Shown: positions 21,401-33,147, counted from the stretch's first letter. The stretch: DNA of 64,000 bases from Doryteuthis pealeii (GCA_023376005.1 CM042150.1:76117865-76181864), one strand, 5' to 3'. Program-made: numbers and translations. The notes: a model not told the origin generated them from the sequence alone.

Positions 21401-21797
21401 AAATCCAATGGTACTAGAAATGAAAGACAATACAGAAAATGAAATTTACATATTTTGTTTTAAGGACAGGTTATTCAGAAATTGAATTTGATTTCACAAA
21501 AATGAAATCTACACATAACAAGGGTAAAAGAAGCATGCCACTTTTAAAAAAATTTTTTTATTATCATCCTCATTTATTGGTTAAGTTTTTGTCCTTATAA
21601 TAAGTTGTTTTGTTTCACTTTTTATCATTTATGTTTTTTTGTATCCATCATTCTTTGAGTATTAATTTGTTGGGGACAGAGGATATGTTGTAGAAAACTG
21701 GCCATAAATGTAAAGTGGTAGTCTCATGTATCTGTCACTTTATATGCATCTTCACTGTGCCAAATTTGGTTTCTTCTTTATCATCAATTTATGGCCA

Positions 21798-22520
21798 AAT
21801 AATAATAATAGTGATAATAATAATATAGCTGCACAAACTATTTCCATAAGGAATGGTTGTATCAAAGCAAAAATAGATAAAATGCAACAGAATAGCAAGT
21901 GTAGGATGTACAGAGACAGAGACAAAACTGTTAATCACATAATAAGTAAATATTAGCACAAAGGGAGTACAAGACTAGACATGACTAGGTGCGAAAAGTG
22001 ATCCACTCGGAATTGTGTGAGAAATTAAACTTTGACCATACTACCAAATGGTATATGGCTAAAACAGAATCTGTTCTAGACAATGAGATGCATAAAAATT
22101 ATCTGGAATTTTGAGATACAGATGGATCAGCTAATCCTGGCCATAAAACCAAATCTAGTATTAATTAACAAGAAAAAAAAGAACTTGTCATCTGGTGGAT
22201 TTTGCCATTCTGGCAGACTACAGAGTAGAAATGAAAGAACATAAAAAGATAGACAAATACTTCGAACATGAGGGTGAAGGTGATACCAATACCAATTGTA
22301 ATTGGTGCCCTTGAAACAGTCTCAAACAGTGTGGAAAAATACAGGAGGAATTGGAAATTAGAATAAGAATTGAAACCATTCAGACAATAGCATTGTCAAG
22401 ATCAGCTAGAATATCCAAAAGTGTCCTGGAGATCTGTGGAACTTGCAGTCACTCAGACTCCAGTAAAAGTCAGTGTGAAAAACTTCCAAGGTGTAATATG
22501 ATAATAATAATAATAAATTG
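21798..22520 (+). pseudogene. RLE-type LINE (R4/Dong-like), copy c
   Basis: It begins at a TAA-type repeat (21798-21827) and carries the end of the protein: KAKIDKMQQNSKCRMYRDRD with TVNHI (zinc knuckle, second Cys changed to Tyr), then PNLVLINKKKRTCHLVDFAI (PD changed to PN) and RIRIETIQTIALSRSARISK. At least four stops or frameshifts break it. The 3' UTR (CACTCAGACTCCAGTAAAAG) leads to an ATA repeat tail at 22499-22515. Same family as 9893-11960, more decayed. Confidence 0.75.
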
Positions 22521-22544
22521 CTCATCCCCTTAAGAGAGTACTAT

Positions 22545-23056
22545 CAATGTGAATGGAAAAGTAATACCCAAAAAAGGCAACCAAAATAAAGCTGGAAAAA
22601 CAAACAAAATCCAAGACATAGATATATAAAATGTATATACTTATTACCTTCCCTTACCCTAGTACTTGGGTAAAGACCTGTTGATGGATTGTAAGAAATG
22701 GAAAGTATTACTGAAGATTAAATAAAACAATAATAATGACAAATTGAAAATTGTTGCGAGGGGGGAAAAGACAATAGAAGGAATAGAACTTATGAAATGT
22801 GAAAGCATCACAACACCTGGAAACAAAGAAAAATACAATACCTGGAAATATTATAGACAGATAGCATCAAGCAAACAGAGATGAAAGAAAAAGTAAAAAG
22901 GAGTACCTTGGAAGAACAAAAAACTTATTGAAACCAAACCCTGCTGTAAAAATCTAATCAAAGGAATAAATACCTGGGCTGTCCATTTTGTAAAAATACT
23001 CTAGACTATTCTTAAAATCAAGAATAGATGAATTTGGATATAGTGAACAATGATAT

Positions 23057-23091
<35 letters not shown>

Positions 23092-23612
23092 CGAAAAGCC
23101 TTGCACCTGAGATAGATAGACTCTACATTACTAGAAAAGGAGGAAGAGGATTTGCCCCAATTGATGACTGTGTAGATATAAGAATTACAGAATAAAAATG
23201 TACAGCCAAATCTCAGCTGAAGACCAGATCTAGTGTTAATTGATGAAAAGAAAAGAACTTGATATATAGTGAATTTTTGTTGTTTCAGTGCACCATAGAG
23301 TGAATATAAAATACAATAAGACAAAAAGCTGCACTATTACCTATACATTGCTAGAGAACTGAAAAAAAAACTGTGGAATAAGAAGGTGATGGCATTGTTG
23401 GAGCACTTTGAACCAAGGGCAAAGAAGAGACTGGGTGAATTGAAGATCAGAGAAAGAATTGAGACCATCCAGACCACAGCACTGTTAAAATCAGCAAGAA
23501 TACTTACAGGATTCCAAGAGATCTGATGAGAATTGCTGTCACTCAGACTTCAGTGAAGAACCACCCATTAGAAGTAATGTGAAAACTTATTATAATAATA
23601 ATAAAATGAAAA
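22545..23612 (+). pseudogene. RLE-type LINE (R4/Dong-like), copy d, heavily decayed
   Basis: It follows the tail of copy c. Recognisable pieces in order: KSKKEYLGRTKNLL, a block matching GINTWAVP (about 22962-22985), DRLYITRKGGRGFAPIDDCV (about 23116-23175), the upstream endonuclease edge, and a C-terminus with RTCRIVD-like decay and ALLKISKNT. It ends in CACTCAGACTTCAGTGAAGA and a TAA tail at 23590-23605. A GAT repeat (23053-23091) has expanded inside the coding region. Confidence 0.65.
23053..23091. repeat. (GAT)n microsatellite inside LINE copy d
   Basis: About 13 GAT units interrupt the LINE sequence between the thumb region and the RLY...GGRG block. Frames through it give poly-Ile or poly-Asp. 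Confidence 0.9.
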
Positions 23613-23702
23613 GCAGCATAGACTTTGTTTTTGTGAAATAAAATTTCATATATAATGTTCTTAAAGTGAAACATACCACTTTAATTTTCCTTTTACATTC
23701 AC

Positions 23703-23709
<7 letters not shown>

Positions 23710-23757
<48 letters not shown>
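23710..23757. repeat. (AT)n microsatellite
   Basis: Perfect AT run. Confidence 0.95.
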
Positions 23758-23760
<3 letters not shown>

Positions 23761-23945
23761 ACAGACAAGCACCCACACAAACTTATAGACATAAAGAACA
23801 GATCAACTAGTCTATTCATTCTGAAGAAGGGATATAAACATCCAAAAATTTAACAAAGACAAAACTTAACATTCAATAATTGAGTTTCTTATATTTCTCA
23901 CCCAATGCTTCATACTTAATACCAAACAATATATATTATAGACAG

Positions 23946-23996
<51 letters not shown>
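23946..23996. repeat. (AT)n microsatellite
   Basis: Perfect AT run of about 50 bases. Confidence 0.95.
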
Positions 23997-23999
<3 letters not shown>

Positions 24000-24964
24000 T
24001 GAAAATTCCTTGTGACTTTGTCTGTATACAAAAGTATCTTGCACTGAAAAAAACTGATTGATATTGATGAGTTAGAAATGGTGCAAGTTAAAACCACACA
24101 GATTGTGTGGGTGGCTAGCACTATAGCAAAACAGCCAAGAATTCAGATTTTGTACATTTTTTAGGCATTCTTTTAAACTGAGCTTCAAAATCACTGAAGT
24201 TTTTCAAATTTTTAGAAGTGGAATTAAATAAAAACAAATAATAAACATATAACTAGCAGAAACTGTGGATATACTACAGTATAATTTGATTATTAAACAT
24301 TTACTATGTTTATTTAAGAGCTATTGAATATTGTTCATTATGTAAAAAGTATAATAATCTTGATCTAACTCTCTTTCACTCTTTTTTTTTATTTCTTCTT
24401 TTCATCTTTTCATTATGTTTAATTGAACCAGAATAGCATTATCACTTCCGCATGCTCATCCCCTCTCTATCTTTCCCCTACTCTATTTCTTTCTTTCTTA
24501 TTATATTTTGTATGTGTAGCATATCCTTTTTCTTCTCTTTCTTTCCTTCCAATATTTTTCCATTATTTAACTGACATGAGGACACTCATAATAAATAAGT
24601 ATTCAGTGATTAAGCAAAACTAAATAATCAAGATTTACATTTTTGCATTTCATCTTGGATGATTTGGACAGCCCCATTTTTAACCAGAGGGTAATGGTTC
24701 GAAGATTAAGAAACAAGTATATAATAGTAATGATGCTTTCAAATTTAAGGGAGACTTGAATCTGGCCATCAGTGCTTGAATTTTTAAGAAGGGACAAGAT
24801 CATGAAAAGATATCATATATAGAGAATTATATAAATTTTGAAGGATATACAGAAATTCTTGGAAAGGTTATATATACTGAATACTTTTGATTCACAATAA
24901 TGGCAATATCCAATTTTCAAGAATTATTCTGTGGTTAGATGTGTTATTATTTTCCTGAGTTTTT
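23997..24964. other. Unannotated AT-rich DNA
   Basis: No supported feature; a pyrimidine-rich patch lies at 24380-24570. Confidence 0.45.
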
Positions 24965-25545
24965 TAGATGAGGCTAGATAATTTGTGTTATTCAGATTTT
25001 TCAATCTTTGTCCTCATTGTAATATGCACAACGTTTTGCATGATGTGCCCTCCAGCCTTATTCAGGTGGTTCTTATTGAATTTAGGAGCCTTCATATCGT
25101 AATCAGAAGCCTTCATGGTACTTTAAACAGAATTTTTTTTAATCCATTGGGGTAAACTGTTACCATTCCATTAATCATGACTGGGTACAAACGTTAATCT
25201 ATGTTAAATATTTTTGCCTGTAGTAAGGATTTTATATAAATACTCTTATATTTCTGTTGCACTCTGTGTCCAGTTGGGCATGGGGTGCAACAGATATAAC
25301 AGGCAAAAATAACAGAATAATTAACATAGCATAATACTTGTACCTGGTCATAGTTAATGAAATGTGAACAATCTACACCAATAGATTAAATAAAGGAATT
25401 GGTTCAAATTTCCATGAAGCCTCCTAATTAAAATGTGACAGCTCCCAAGTTCAACAAAAAACATCTGAAGAAAGTTGGAGGGCCAATCAGACAAAACATT
25501 GTGTATATAACAATAAAGATGAGGGCAACAGTCTGAGAAATCTAA
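24965..25545. mobile_element. Foldback SINE copy 2, older inverted dimer
   Basis: Left arm on the minus strand (TTATTCAGATTTTTCAATC, GCACAACGTTTTGCATGATG, CCTCCAGCCTTATTCAGG). Right arm on the plus strand (AATTAACATAGCATAATAC, CCCAAGTTCAACAAAAAAC, CTGAAGAAAGTTGGAGGGCC, GATGAGGGCAACAGTCTGAG). The two arms are inverted copies of the same body as in copies 1 and 3, but more diverged. The centre (about 25200-25310) holds a second short palindrome around CTGTTGCAC...GGTGCAACAG instead of a tRNA head. No target duplication is clear. Confidence 0.65.
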
Positions 25546-26604
25546 GTGTGTTAATCTTAAATTAATTGACTAAATCATTGTGTCATCTAATAACGCAAGG
25601 GCAGCTAGAGTTATAACTACCAAAATTACTGTAGTTACTAATGTAGCATTAGGGACAATTCTTTTAGAATGTTAGTTTATAAAACTTAGGTGTTTACTGA
25701 GGGTTCAATTTACAATATTGCATAATGCTTAATTAAACCCTTACTTTGTGTCCATTAGATTATCTAAACCAAATCTTGATCTTTTCCGTTTAACCCTATA
25801 ATATATTCATAGTCAGAAACTGTTGACTTTTTTCTCTTATAAATTTTAATATTTCAGAATGAAATGATTGTAATTTTAATATTTCTGAATGGAATCACCC
25901 AACTTATATAAAGGGGGGGGTGACTTTTTTCTCTTATTAGGTCTTTGCCTGATGCCTGTTCCTACTTATAGACTTGCCGAGAACCATGTGATCAAGCTCT
26001 TGGCCAATCACTGGCAGTACTCTGCTGTTAATACAATACTTAAATGGAGCACACTGACCATAACTACTTTGAACCTTTGTGGACGACGGACATAGGATTG
26101 AATCACTGGACCTTTAACACTACGCAAGATAGGACTTATTCACTTACCAAAGGATTTCATAACTCAGGACTTACTTACTCTAAGTCCTTTTCAAGTGGCC
26201 AAGGATGGCATTTAAGCACTTAACAGAAAGCAGTTAGGATCTTTTATTTTCTACTTCTTTTCCACTGACAATAAAATCAATAAAAATGCAGTTTACATTT
26301 GTGGTAAAATCTACAGTTACCAGGGGCTTACAAATGTTATTCTCTCAACAATGCTTATTGACTTAAGTGTCCTCATATAGACATAGTTCATTATCATACT
26401 TGTGTTTATTATAAGAGTTAAAAAAAAGAACAAATAAATTCATGGTTAGTTTATGTAACTTAAAATACCACCACTTAGGGTGAGTTTTCAGCTAATTAAT
26501 TAGAACAACATTTTGTTCTTCATTATATTCTTGTCCAGACTAATATTATGTAATTAGAAATTACTGAAATAGATCACTAATTAGAACTGAGTCTGTTCAA
26601 ATAG
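25546..26604. other. Unannotated DNA, possible retroelement promoter piece
   Basis: 25930-26280 is GC-richer, with CCAATCACTGG (about 26004) and AATAAAATC (26269). It looks like part of a retroelement terminal region, but I cannot place its ends. Confidence 0.35.
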
Positions 26605-26860
26605 TGACCACCCCAAGTGGATTTAACAAGTTTGAATTCAGAGTTTTCCTTCTCCTAGACTGGTTGCCTAACCAAGGTTAAAGAGCCCAGTCTGCCTACT
26701 ATTTTACCCATAGATGGAGGGAGAGTAGTTGGATTCATACCTTTCTGAAAACTATTAGCATTATGTGAACTGTAGCTTGGTTGAGGACTGGAACTCTGGT
26801 CGACAAGTCCATTTCCTATGACTTGAACCTTTAAACCACGCACCTATGTTTTTACTTTAT
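26605..26860 (-). mobile_element. SINE family A
   Basis: Minus-strand copy with CAAGTTTGAATTCAGAG, CTCCTAGACTGGTTGCC, CCCATAGATGGAGGGAGAG and a head with GACTTGAACC near 26820-26835. The poly-A-like tail is missing on the left. Confidence 0.8.
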
Positions 26861-27954
26861 GTGCAAGTAATATCTAAGTTATAAGATTTTTCTGGTATAG
26901 TACAACACCTAAGACTTCAGTCCAAAGTTCTAACCATTAAACTGTATCAAAAAAGAATTCAGTACATAATCAAGTTGTCAAAAAATAAATATACTAATAA
27001 GATTAGTTATATTAACTGATCAATCTTCTGAAGGAAAACATTGGCAAAAATGTTGTACCTGGTTGTATATTTTCTTAGAATGTTTTTTTTTTTTTTTTTT
27101 GAAAAATGTACAACTTTTCTTCCTCTGATGGCAGGAGTGTTTAGAAGTTGATTTATGTTAATCTGAAAAAATTGCAAATCTCTGGGTGCAGGAAAAAGAA
27201 AAAAAAAGAAGAAGAAAGAATTAAACAAATATTTATATATTTTTTCTGTTTCCCTCCAAAACTTTTTGCTGACTGAACAGAAATAAACATCTTTTCTCTC
27301 TCTTGCTCTATTTATCTTCCCAGTTCTGTTCTTAATGTTTCTTCTTTTTCTTTGCATAGACCAACTTCCATTTATCTCAAAAAGATTCAAAATTATGATG
27401 CACTTGGAAGATCAGTTCCACTCTTAAGAAAGTCTCATTGCTTCTGTGGTATTTTAAGCACTAGCTAAGCATACACAGCTAATGGCTACATTAAACTGGA
27501 ACTGTTTGTCAGAAAAATCTACCATATAAAGTGGCTAAATTGCTTTTGAAGATGTCACTATTGAAAACTTTGCAAATTTTGTTGTTTTCTAACGGCAAGT
27601 CAAAAGAAAGCAGCCATTATCCAGGAATCTCAAAGTATAAATAAACAAGTTCACATACGACTGGACATCAAGGAAATTGATTATTTTATACCATATAGAG
27701 GAAAGGTCAAAAATTTTAATGTGATACCTGCAACTCGAAAATCATTGCATTTATAAAAAAGGAATATGTTCTCTTCATAATGCTTTCTGTATATAACAGT
27801 GGTTCATATTTATTAACCTTTCTCACAAGTAGTAAATTTATTAACTACACAAAAGAAAGAAATCATATCTTTAGGTTCAAGTGAAGTTAACATCACTTAC
27901 CTGATATTATTTGATTATAACCACACTTTATTATTATATACTATCAGGGTAAAC
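26861..27954. other. Unannotated AT-rich DNA
   Basis: No gene or named repeat. A 127-codon minus-strand frame (27007-27390) is low complexity (poly-Phe and poly-Lys from T and A runs) and is rejected. Confidence 0.5.
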
Positions 27955-28085
27955 TGTATCCAGTGATGAGGTTTAATTTCTGAAGCTCTGGGTGTTAGGA
28001 ATCCTGCCTTGATTGCCATTACTCCCAGGTTCACTCAAGGTCAGAGTGGTAGAACCTTAGGGTTAGGCTTTTTCTATTAAGATTT
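27955..28085 (-). mobile_element. SINE family C fragment
   Basis: CCAGTGATGAGGTTTAATTT, CTCTGGGTGTTAGGAATCC and GTCAGAGTGGTAGAACC are the reverse complement of the family C centre. Confidence 0.65.
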
Positions 28086-28344
28086 TGATATTACAAATAA
28101 GTATGAAGTTTTTAGCTGTTTTGAAGATACACCTTTGTACCATATATAATTGGAAACCATAATTGTAAAATGTCTCATAAAATACCGAGCAAGATTTGAC
28201 ATGCTGTAAACCAACCAACGAATCATATATCATCATTTTGCATAATACAATAGAGCTTTTTAAAAAGTTTAGAAAATTTTGACTGATCTGAGGAAGAATT
28301 AAAATTGGTCAGTTTAAAAAACAAACAGAAAGACAACTAATAAT

Positions 28345-28560
28345 ACTAGTCAAAATTATTAGTAATAAGTTTGTTTTCATTTTCTTTGCATCCATCTTTT
28401 CCAACCATTAGTAAAATAGTATGGCAAATTGGGCTACCTTGCCTGACACCTGACTCACCCCTGAAGAGAAATGCTGACATAACATGAACAACATTTGCAC
28501 CCAACTCTCTGAAGGTTTGCTTCATGCAGAGCACTTGCACATAAAACTGACCTTGGGTCA
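28345..28560 (-). pseudogene. Reverse-transcriptase fragment
   Basis: The minus strand encodes 71 codons including GESGVRQGSPIC, which matches the conserved SGVRQG block of LINE reverse transcriptases (palm, motif B'). No flanking catalytic motif is present and the neighbours are SINEs. I call it a LINE remnant on this single motif. Confidence 0.4.
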
Positions 28561-28800
28561 TATCCCAGAACCCTAGGTGATTGGTTAAATGCTGTCTTCC
28601 CTAATTTATAATTCATAGATTTGCATTATCTAGAATGGTTGCTTGTGCCACCATGGTTTTGAGAGCCCAATCTGCCCAGCTATTTACTAAGTAGATTCAT
28701 GCCTTTCCTAAGGATATTAGTGGGAATTCAACCAAAATAGCCTTGTCCAGAATTTGATTGACTTTGCCAATTCTATTTGTCACAATGATAACCATTTACT
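28516..28800. repeat. Left flank of gap, duplicated to the right of the gap
   Basis: This 285-bp block from TTTGCTTCATGCAGAGC to AACCATTTACT reappears at 29001-29287 with only a few one- to three-base differences, mostly in homopolymers. It includes a SINE family A fragment (28625-28800, minus strand). Confidence 0.9.
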
Positions 28801-29000
28801 NNNNNNNNNNNNNNNNNNNNNNNNNNNNNNNNNNNNNNNNNNNNNNNNNNNNNNNNNNNNNNNNNNNNNNNNNNNNNNNNNNNNNNNNNNNNNNNNNNNN
28901 NNNNNNNNNNNNNNNNNNNNNNNNNNNNNNNNNNNNNNNNNNNNNNNNNNNNNNNNNNNNNNNNNNNNNNNNNNNNNNNNNNNNNNNNNNNNNNNNNNNN
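28801..29000. other. Assembly gap (200 N)
   Basis: A run of exactly 200 N, the usual placeholder for a gap of unknown size. Because its two sides carry the same sequence, it may not represent missing DNA. Confidence 0.98.
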
Positions 29001-29287
29001 TTTGCTTCATGCAGAGCACTTGCACATAAAACTGACCTTGGGTCATATCCCAGAACCCTAGGTGATTGGTTAAATGCTGTCTTTCCCTAATTTATAATTC
29101 ATAGATTTGCATTATCTAGAATGGTTGCTTGTGCCACCATGGTTTTGAGAGCCCAATCTGCCCAGCTATTTACTAAGTAGATTCATGCCTTTCCTAAGGA
29201 TATTAGTGGGAATTCAACCAAAATAGCCTTGTCCAGAATTTGAATTTGACTTGCCAATTCTATTTGTCACAATGATAACCATTTTAC
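29001..29287. repeat. Right flank of gap, near-copy of 28516-28800
   Basis: Starts TTTGCTTCATGCAGAGC directly after the N run and repeats the left flank to CACAATGATAACCATTTTAC, then continues into new sequence. Confidence 0.9.
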
Positions 29288-29974
29288 TACACGCAGAGTC
29301 ATTTTATAAAAATAAAACTGAAAAATCTTTGCCTGCAAGATCAGATAAGGGAAATGGAGTATTGATGGGGTTTTTATTTTACTGTGTTTTCCAATTTAAA
29401 TTATTTCCCTTATGTTTGCTTCTACTCAGGATAGATGATGGTGTATAGTTTTTATTTCCTTTTGTTTTCAAATATTTTGGACATTCATTGTAAATTAGTT
29501 TTCATTGTATTTCCTTGCCTTTAAGGATAAATTTAGGTTATCCTTAATTTTTGTTTTATAATAGTTTTTTTTTCTTTCTGTTGTATAAATGAAGTTTTTT
29601 TTCTTTCCTCACAAAAATAAATTACTTCCTGATATTTTTTTTACCTTGCCTTATATTCTGATCACACATATTTTTTTTCTGTAATTGAAAAAAAACAAAA
29701 AACTTTAATATTTGTGACCAATAATACTTAAAATTTATAAAATGAAAACAAATGTTTGAAATTTGTCTATTCTAATTTTGCATTGATTAAATGTTGGTCA
29801 ATTTCTGCAAACATCCCACAATGCAATGCTGCACAAAATCCATTATTTCAGTATCCTATTTAACTATTCTTATGGATTTTAATGAATATTTTCTTTCATC
29901 CTTTTAAAAATTTTTGCAGCATTTTCTTTTTATTGCAACTTGGGCAATCATTTCCTCGATAGTGAGGAGCAGTA
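29288..29974. other. Unannotated AT-rich DNA
   Basis: No supported feature. Confidence 0.45.
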
Positions 29975-30255
29975 TATATAAGGAAGCAAGTGGTGTAATG
30001 GTTAAAGTCATGGGGAATTGATTTGTCATCCCAAGTTCAAATCCTGGACTTGGTAATTGCATTTCACTTAGCGCTAATACCCTTGGGAAAGGTATGAATC
30101 CTACTATGGATAAATAGTAGGGCAGACTGGGCTCTTTAACTTTGGTTAGGCAACCGGTCTAGGAGAAGGAAAACTCTGAATTCAAAACTTGTTGAACTTC
30201 GCTTAAGAAATTGACCTTGTGTCACATCTTGCTCATGCGACGGGGTTGGTAAATA
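29975..30255 (+). mobile_element. SINE family A, best tRNA head
   Basis: A box TGGTGTAATGG (29991-30001) and B box GTTCAAATCC (30035-30044) are spaced as in a tRNA gene, so the family is tRNA-derived. The body follows with CCTTGGGAAAGGTATGAATC, GTAGGGCAGACTGGGCTC, GGCAACCGGTCTAGGAGAAG and GAAATTGACCTTGTGTCACA. The end is GGGGTTGGTAAATATATATA. It is the best reference copy in the window. Similar tRNA-derived SINEs are well known from octopus and squid. Confidence 0.9.
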
Positions 30256-30536
30256 TATATATTAGAGACAATAATAAAGAATAAGTTTTATGGTGGAGAT
30301 TCAAACACATGAACTCTTTTGCTTTGGTTACCCTGGTGGCAAAGACTTAAATATGCTAACTAAATCTCCTACAGTGAGGTAAGAGGCCCTCCCCTCAAAT
30401 AAAAGGTTGTTCTGGATATGACACTAAACTGTAGTGGAGCACTACTTTTTGAGCTCTGGGGAATATGTGGGGTTGGGGGCACAGTGCCACATGACATGGT
30501 TGATATTTAACCACATTCCTTGGGGGTATGTGACAG

Positions 30537-30537
<1 letters not shown>

Positions 30538-30585
<48 letters not shown>

Positions 30586-30750
30586 AGGCATTCTGACAGC
30601 ACAGATTCCTTTGACTCTCTTTCGCAATCCATTCCTATCACTTTTGGTATTTCCTCTAGATTGCATCCAGTGTCTGCACAGTGCTGATGAATGTAAGTTT
30701 TTGCTGTTCAGCCAACACTGATGTATCCATGCGTAGGAGTCCATAAGTAG
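30538..30750 (-). mobile_element. Repeat with (ATC)n tail (copy 3 of 3)
   Basis: A perfect ATC run (30538-30585) followed by GGCATTCTGACAGCACAGAT and later TCCATGCGTAGGAGTCC. It is the youngest-looking tail of this family; on the minus strand the triplet is a (GAT)n 3' tail. Poly-His or poly-Met frames over it are artefacts. Confidence 0.7.
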
Positions 30751-32169
30751 TAGGAATAATGACTATTTTCTATACTTTTATGACATAAGCTATTAAGAAA
30801 TAACACAGGTGACATATAATTAGTAGTTAGAAGTCCCATACATTTACTCATGAAAAAGAAATTACCAAATTCCTGTCAGTGTCAGACTTCTCTGATCCTC
30901 CTGATTTTATGCCATAGGGATGTGCTGTCACGTAGTTTGAATCCATGAGACCAGACTCACCTCATCCTTTTTATTTATTTCTGCTTGAAAATAAGTATAT
31001 GACCAAGGGAAATGAATAGATAAAACAATCTAATCCCAAAAGCTATGGAAATTAGTTATTTTAACTTTAAATGCTTGTAAGAAATGTTTCAATAACACTG
31101 TGTAACATGATGTTTTACTTTTTTCTTATTCCTGTATAGAAAGTCTTCTTTTCCAATTGCCTATTATTGAAGTAAATAGAAAATAACTATTTTTATCTTC
31201 AAATTTTGTTTTTATGACCAAGGAGTAAATAACAAAAACATCATTATAGACTATATTTGGTGGTTGATACGTGAAAGTAATTTGTATTACAATTGCAAAT
31301 CTCAAAAAACTACTCAATTCTAAACATTTATAACTTCAGTGTGAATATAGATTAGGTTTATATATTGTTTTATTCAGACCTTATGTAAAAAAAATGTTAA
31401 ACTTACCCATTTCTACATAGGAAATAGGTTAAATCCTAAATTTCATTATCCAAGTTACAAAAGCAAAGTTTGAATGAAATAGTAATAACTCTTTATACTT
31501 TAATAAGCAATTAAGAAATAACACACATTATCCAGAAATAAAATCCTTTTAGACAGTGAAATCATTTTGAAAAATCTACTCACTGAAAAATCTTTTAAAA
31601 TCTCTAATACATTCATGTGCTCACAGAGTCTGTAGTTGTTAGGTTGGGAATAAATTTGACCTTAAAGCTTGTTAGTCATTCCAATAACCTGTGCTTTTAA
31701 AATTGCTTTAATGAACTACATTGATCTTCTCGGTCTTTTGATATACTTTTTATTAACTCATAAGTTGCAGCAACAGTCTCTTTCATTTTCTTTTTTTTTC
31801 CACTAAAATGTCCAATTTTGAACTTAGCAGGTCTAATACTTCTTTATACACATTGATTTGTGTTTTTTTTATAGCTCATAATATCCAGATATAGTGAATT
31901 ATAATGGAAATTTTTTTATCTAAAGCACTTGCTGGTGTTCAAAACTTGAAGCAAAACTGAAACCTGATTAATTTAAAATCAGAAAACTTATTGAGTTACA
32001 GCATACATTAAAACAAAAATGAATATAACATTTTTCAAATGTGCCTGTCAATTATAATTGTTTATGTTATGTAAGTAAAACAATCATAGCTGTTGAAGCT
32101 CTATTGCTTGGGGCTCAATTGCATTTTCAAAATGCCTTCTTGGTCTATGTCATGATTTTATCTAAATTA
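30751..32169. other. Unannotated AT-rich DNA
   Basis: No gene or named repeat visible. Confidence 0.5.
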
Positions 32170-32760
32170 ACTATCCTTAAGTATATCATTTGCAACCAGA
32201 TTGTTTGAACATAGGAAATTCATTCCTATGACAAGCAAGGAAGGTTACCTTGGAATCATTAGGAACTACAGAGGTATAACCCTTAATGCCATATTTGGTA
32301 AGGTTTATCATGCCCTGCTACTCAATCATATCCCACCTGAAGTCTTGGGAAAAATTAAAATTTTTAAGAATAACTCCACAACTTCTCAGTTTCTGACTAT
32401 TTAACAAAGGAGTATGAGCAAAACATTTTGAGGCAAGATTTCTCCTAGGCATTCAACTCCATATACATGATGGAGGAAATACTTTTAGAATATGGTTTCC
32501 TCAACAAAATTGATAACACTATAACAATATTTTACAAAGACAAGAAAAATTTGTTTTTCTCATCTGATAGTGATACTGATTTCTTTGACATTGTTTCAAA
32601 TGTTTATTTATTTGTTAATAAAAGAAACCCACATAAAAAATTGCAAAAAAAAAAATTATCTTGTGCATGCTGGTGGTAAACTTTACTTTTTGAAAATGGC
32701 ATCTTATATACTGATGATTGTCTATCTATCCATTTATAATGTCTCAACAGAAAGTCACAT
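32170..32760 (+). pseudogene. LINE reverse-transcriptase remnant
   Basis: Plus-strand pieces run in RT order: NYRGITLNAIFGKVYHALLL with NHIPPEV (32258-32345); SQFLTI then a broken stretch that would hold the first catalytic Asp; MMEEILLEYGFLNK and DSDTDFFDIVSNV (32467-32610); and a YTDD box (32707-32718), a variant of the catalytic YADD. Frame changes occur near 32400, 32610 and 32690, with an A-run at 32643. Related to craniofacial-protein-like/RTE or Jockey-type LINE polymerases by motif only. Confidence 0.7.
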
Positions 32761-32766
32761 TGACTT

Positions 32767-32826
32767 GATTTTTAGCATGGATACTCAATTGACCACCTGG
32801 TCAATTGAGTATCCATGCTAAAAATC
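32767..32826. repeat. Perfect 29-bp palindrome with 2-nt spacer
   Basis: The arm 32767-32795 (starting GATTTTTAGCATGG, ending AATTGACCA) is followed by CC and then its exact reverse complement 32798-32826. It sits at the end of the RT remnant. Confidence 0.95.
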
Positions 32827-33017
32827 GAAATAAAACGAAATAGACTTTGATATTCAGTACAAAAATTTATTTTGATCTTGTAAATAGCAGGGCAAGATTT
32901 TCACTTTGTTATCTATTGGGTTTCTTAGATCTTCATTTAGTTGAAAATTGGACTGAAAATTGCTTTATTCACTAAAAGTATTTTGATTGTATTGCTCTAA
33001 TAAATATGCTGTTTATA

Positions 33018-33104
33018 ATCTTTTATAAAGAATCTTTGAGACTTCTGGCGGGATGGGATTGAGAAGCAGAGCATTATAAACCTTAGCAGGTATGGTAGTA
33101 AGAG

Positions 33105-33105
<1 letters not shown>
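33018..33105 (-). pseudogene. RT fragment, inverted relative to 32170-32760
   Basis: The minus strand reads ITLTTIPAKVYNALLLNPIP followed by PEVSKIL, the same stretch as at 32276-32345 on the plus strand. It is cut off by an AT microsatellite on its 5' side. Confidence 0.65.

Positions 33106-33107
<2 letters not shown>

Positions 33108-33141
<34 letters not shown>
33108..33141. repeat. (AT)n microsatellite
   Basis: AT run abutting the RT fragment. Confidence 0.95.

Positions 33142-33147
<6 letters not shown>

Noticed and set aside
27007..27390. A 127-codon frame as a gene
   Set aside because: It is made of T and A homopolymers giving poly-Phe and Lys stretches, without any domain or start context.
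28754..29090. Frames through the N run
   Set aside because: They depend on undetermined bases and have no coding evidence on either side.
30395..30721. Poly-Met or poly-His frames
   Set aside because: They are translations of the ATC microsatellite.
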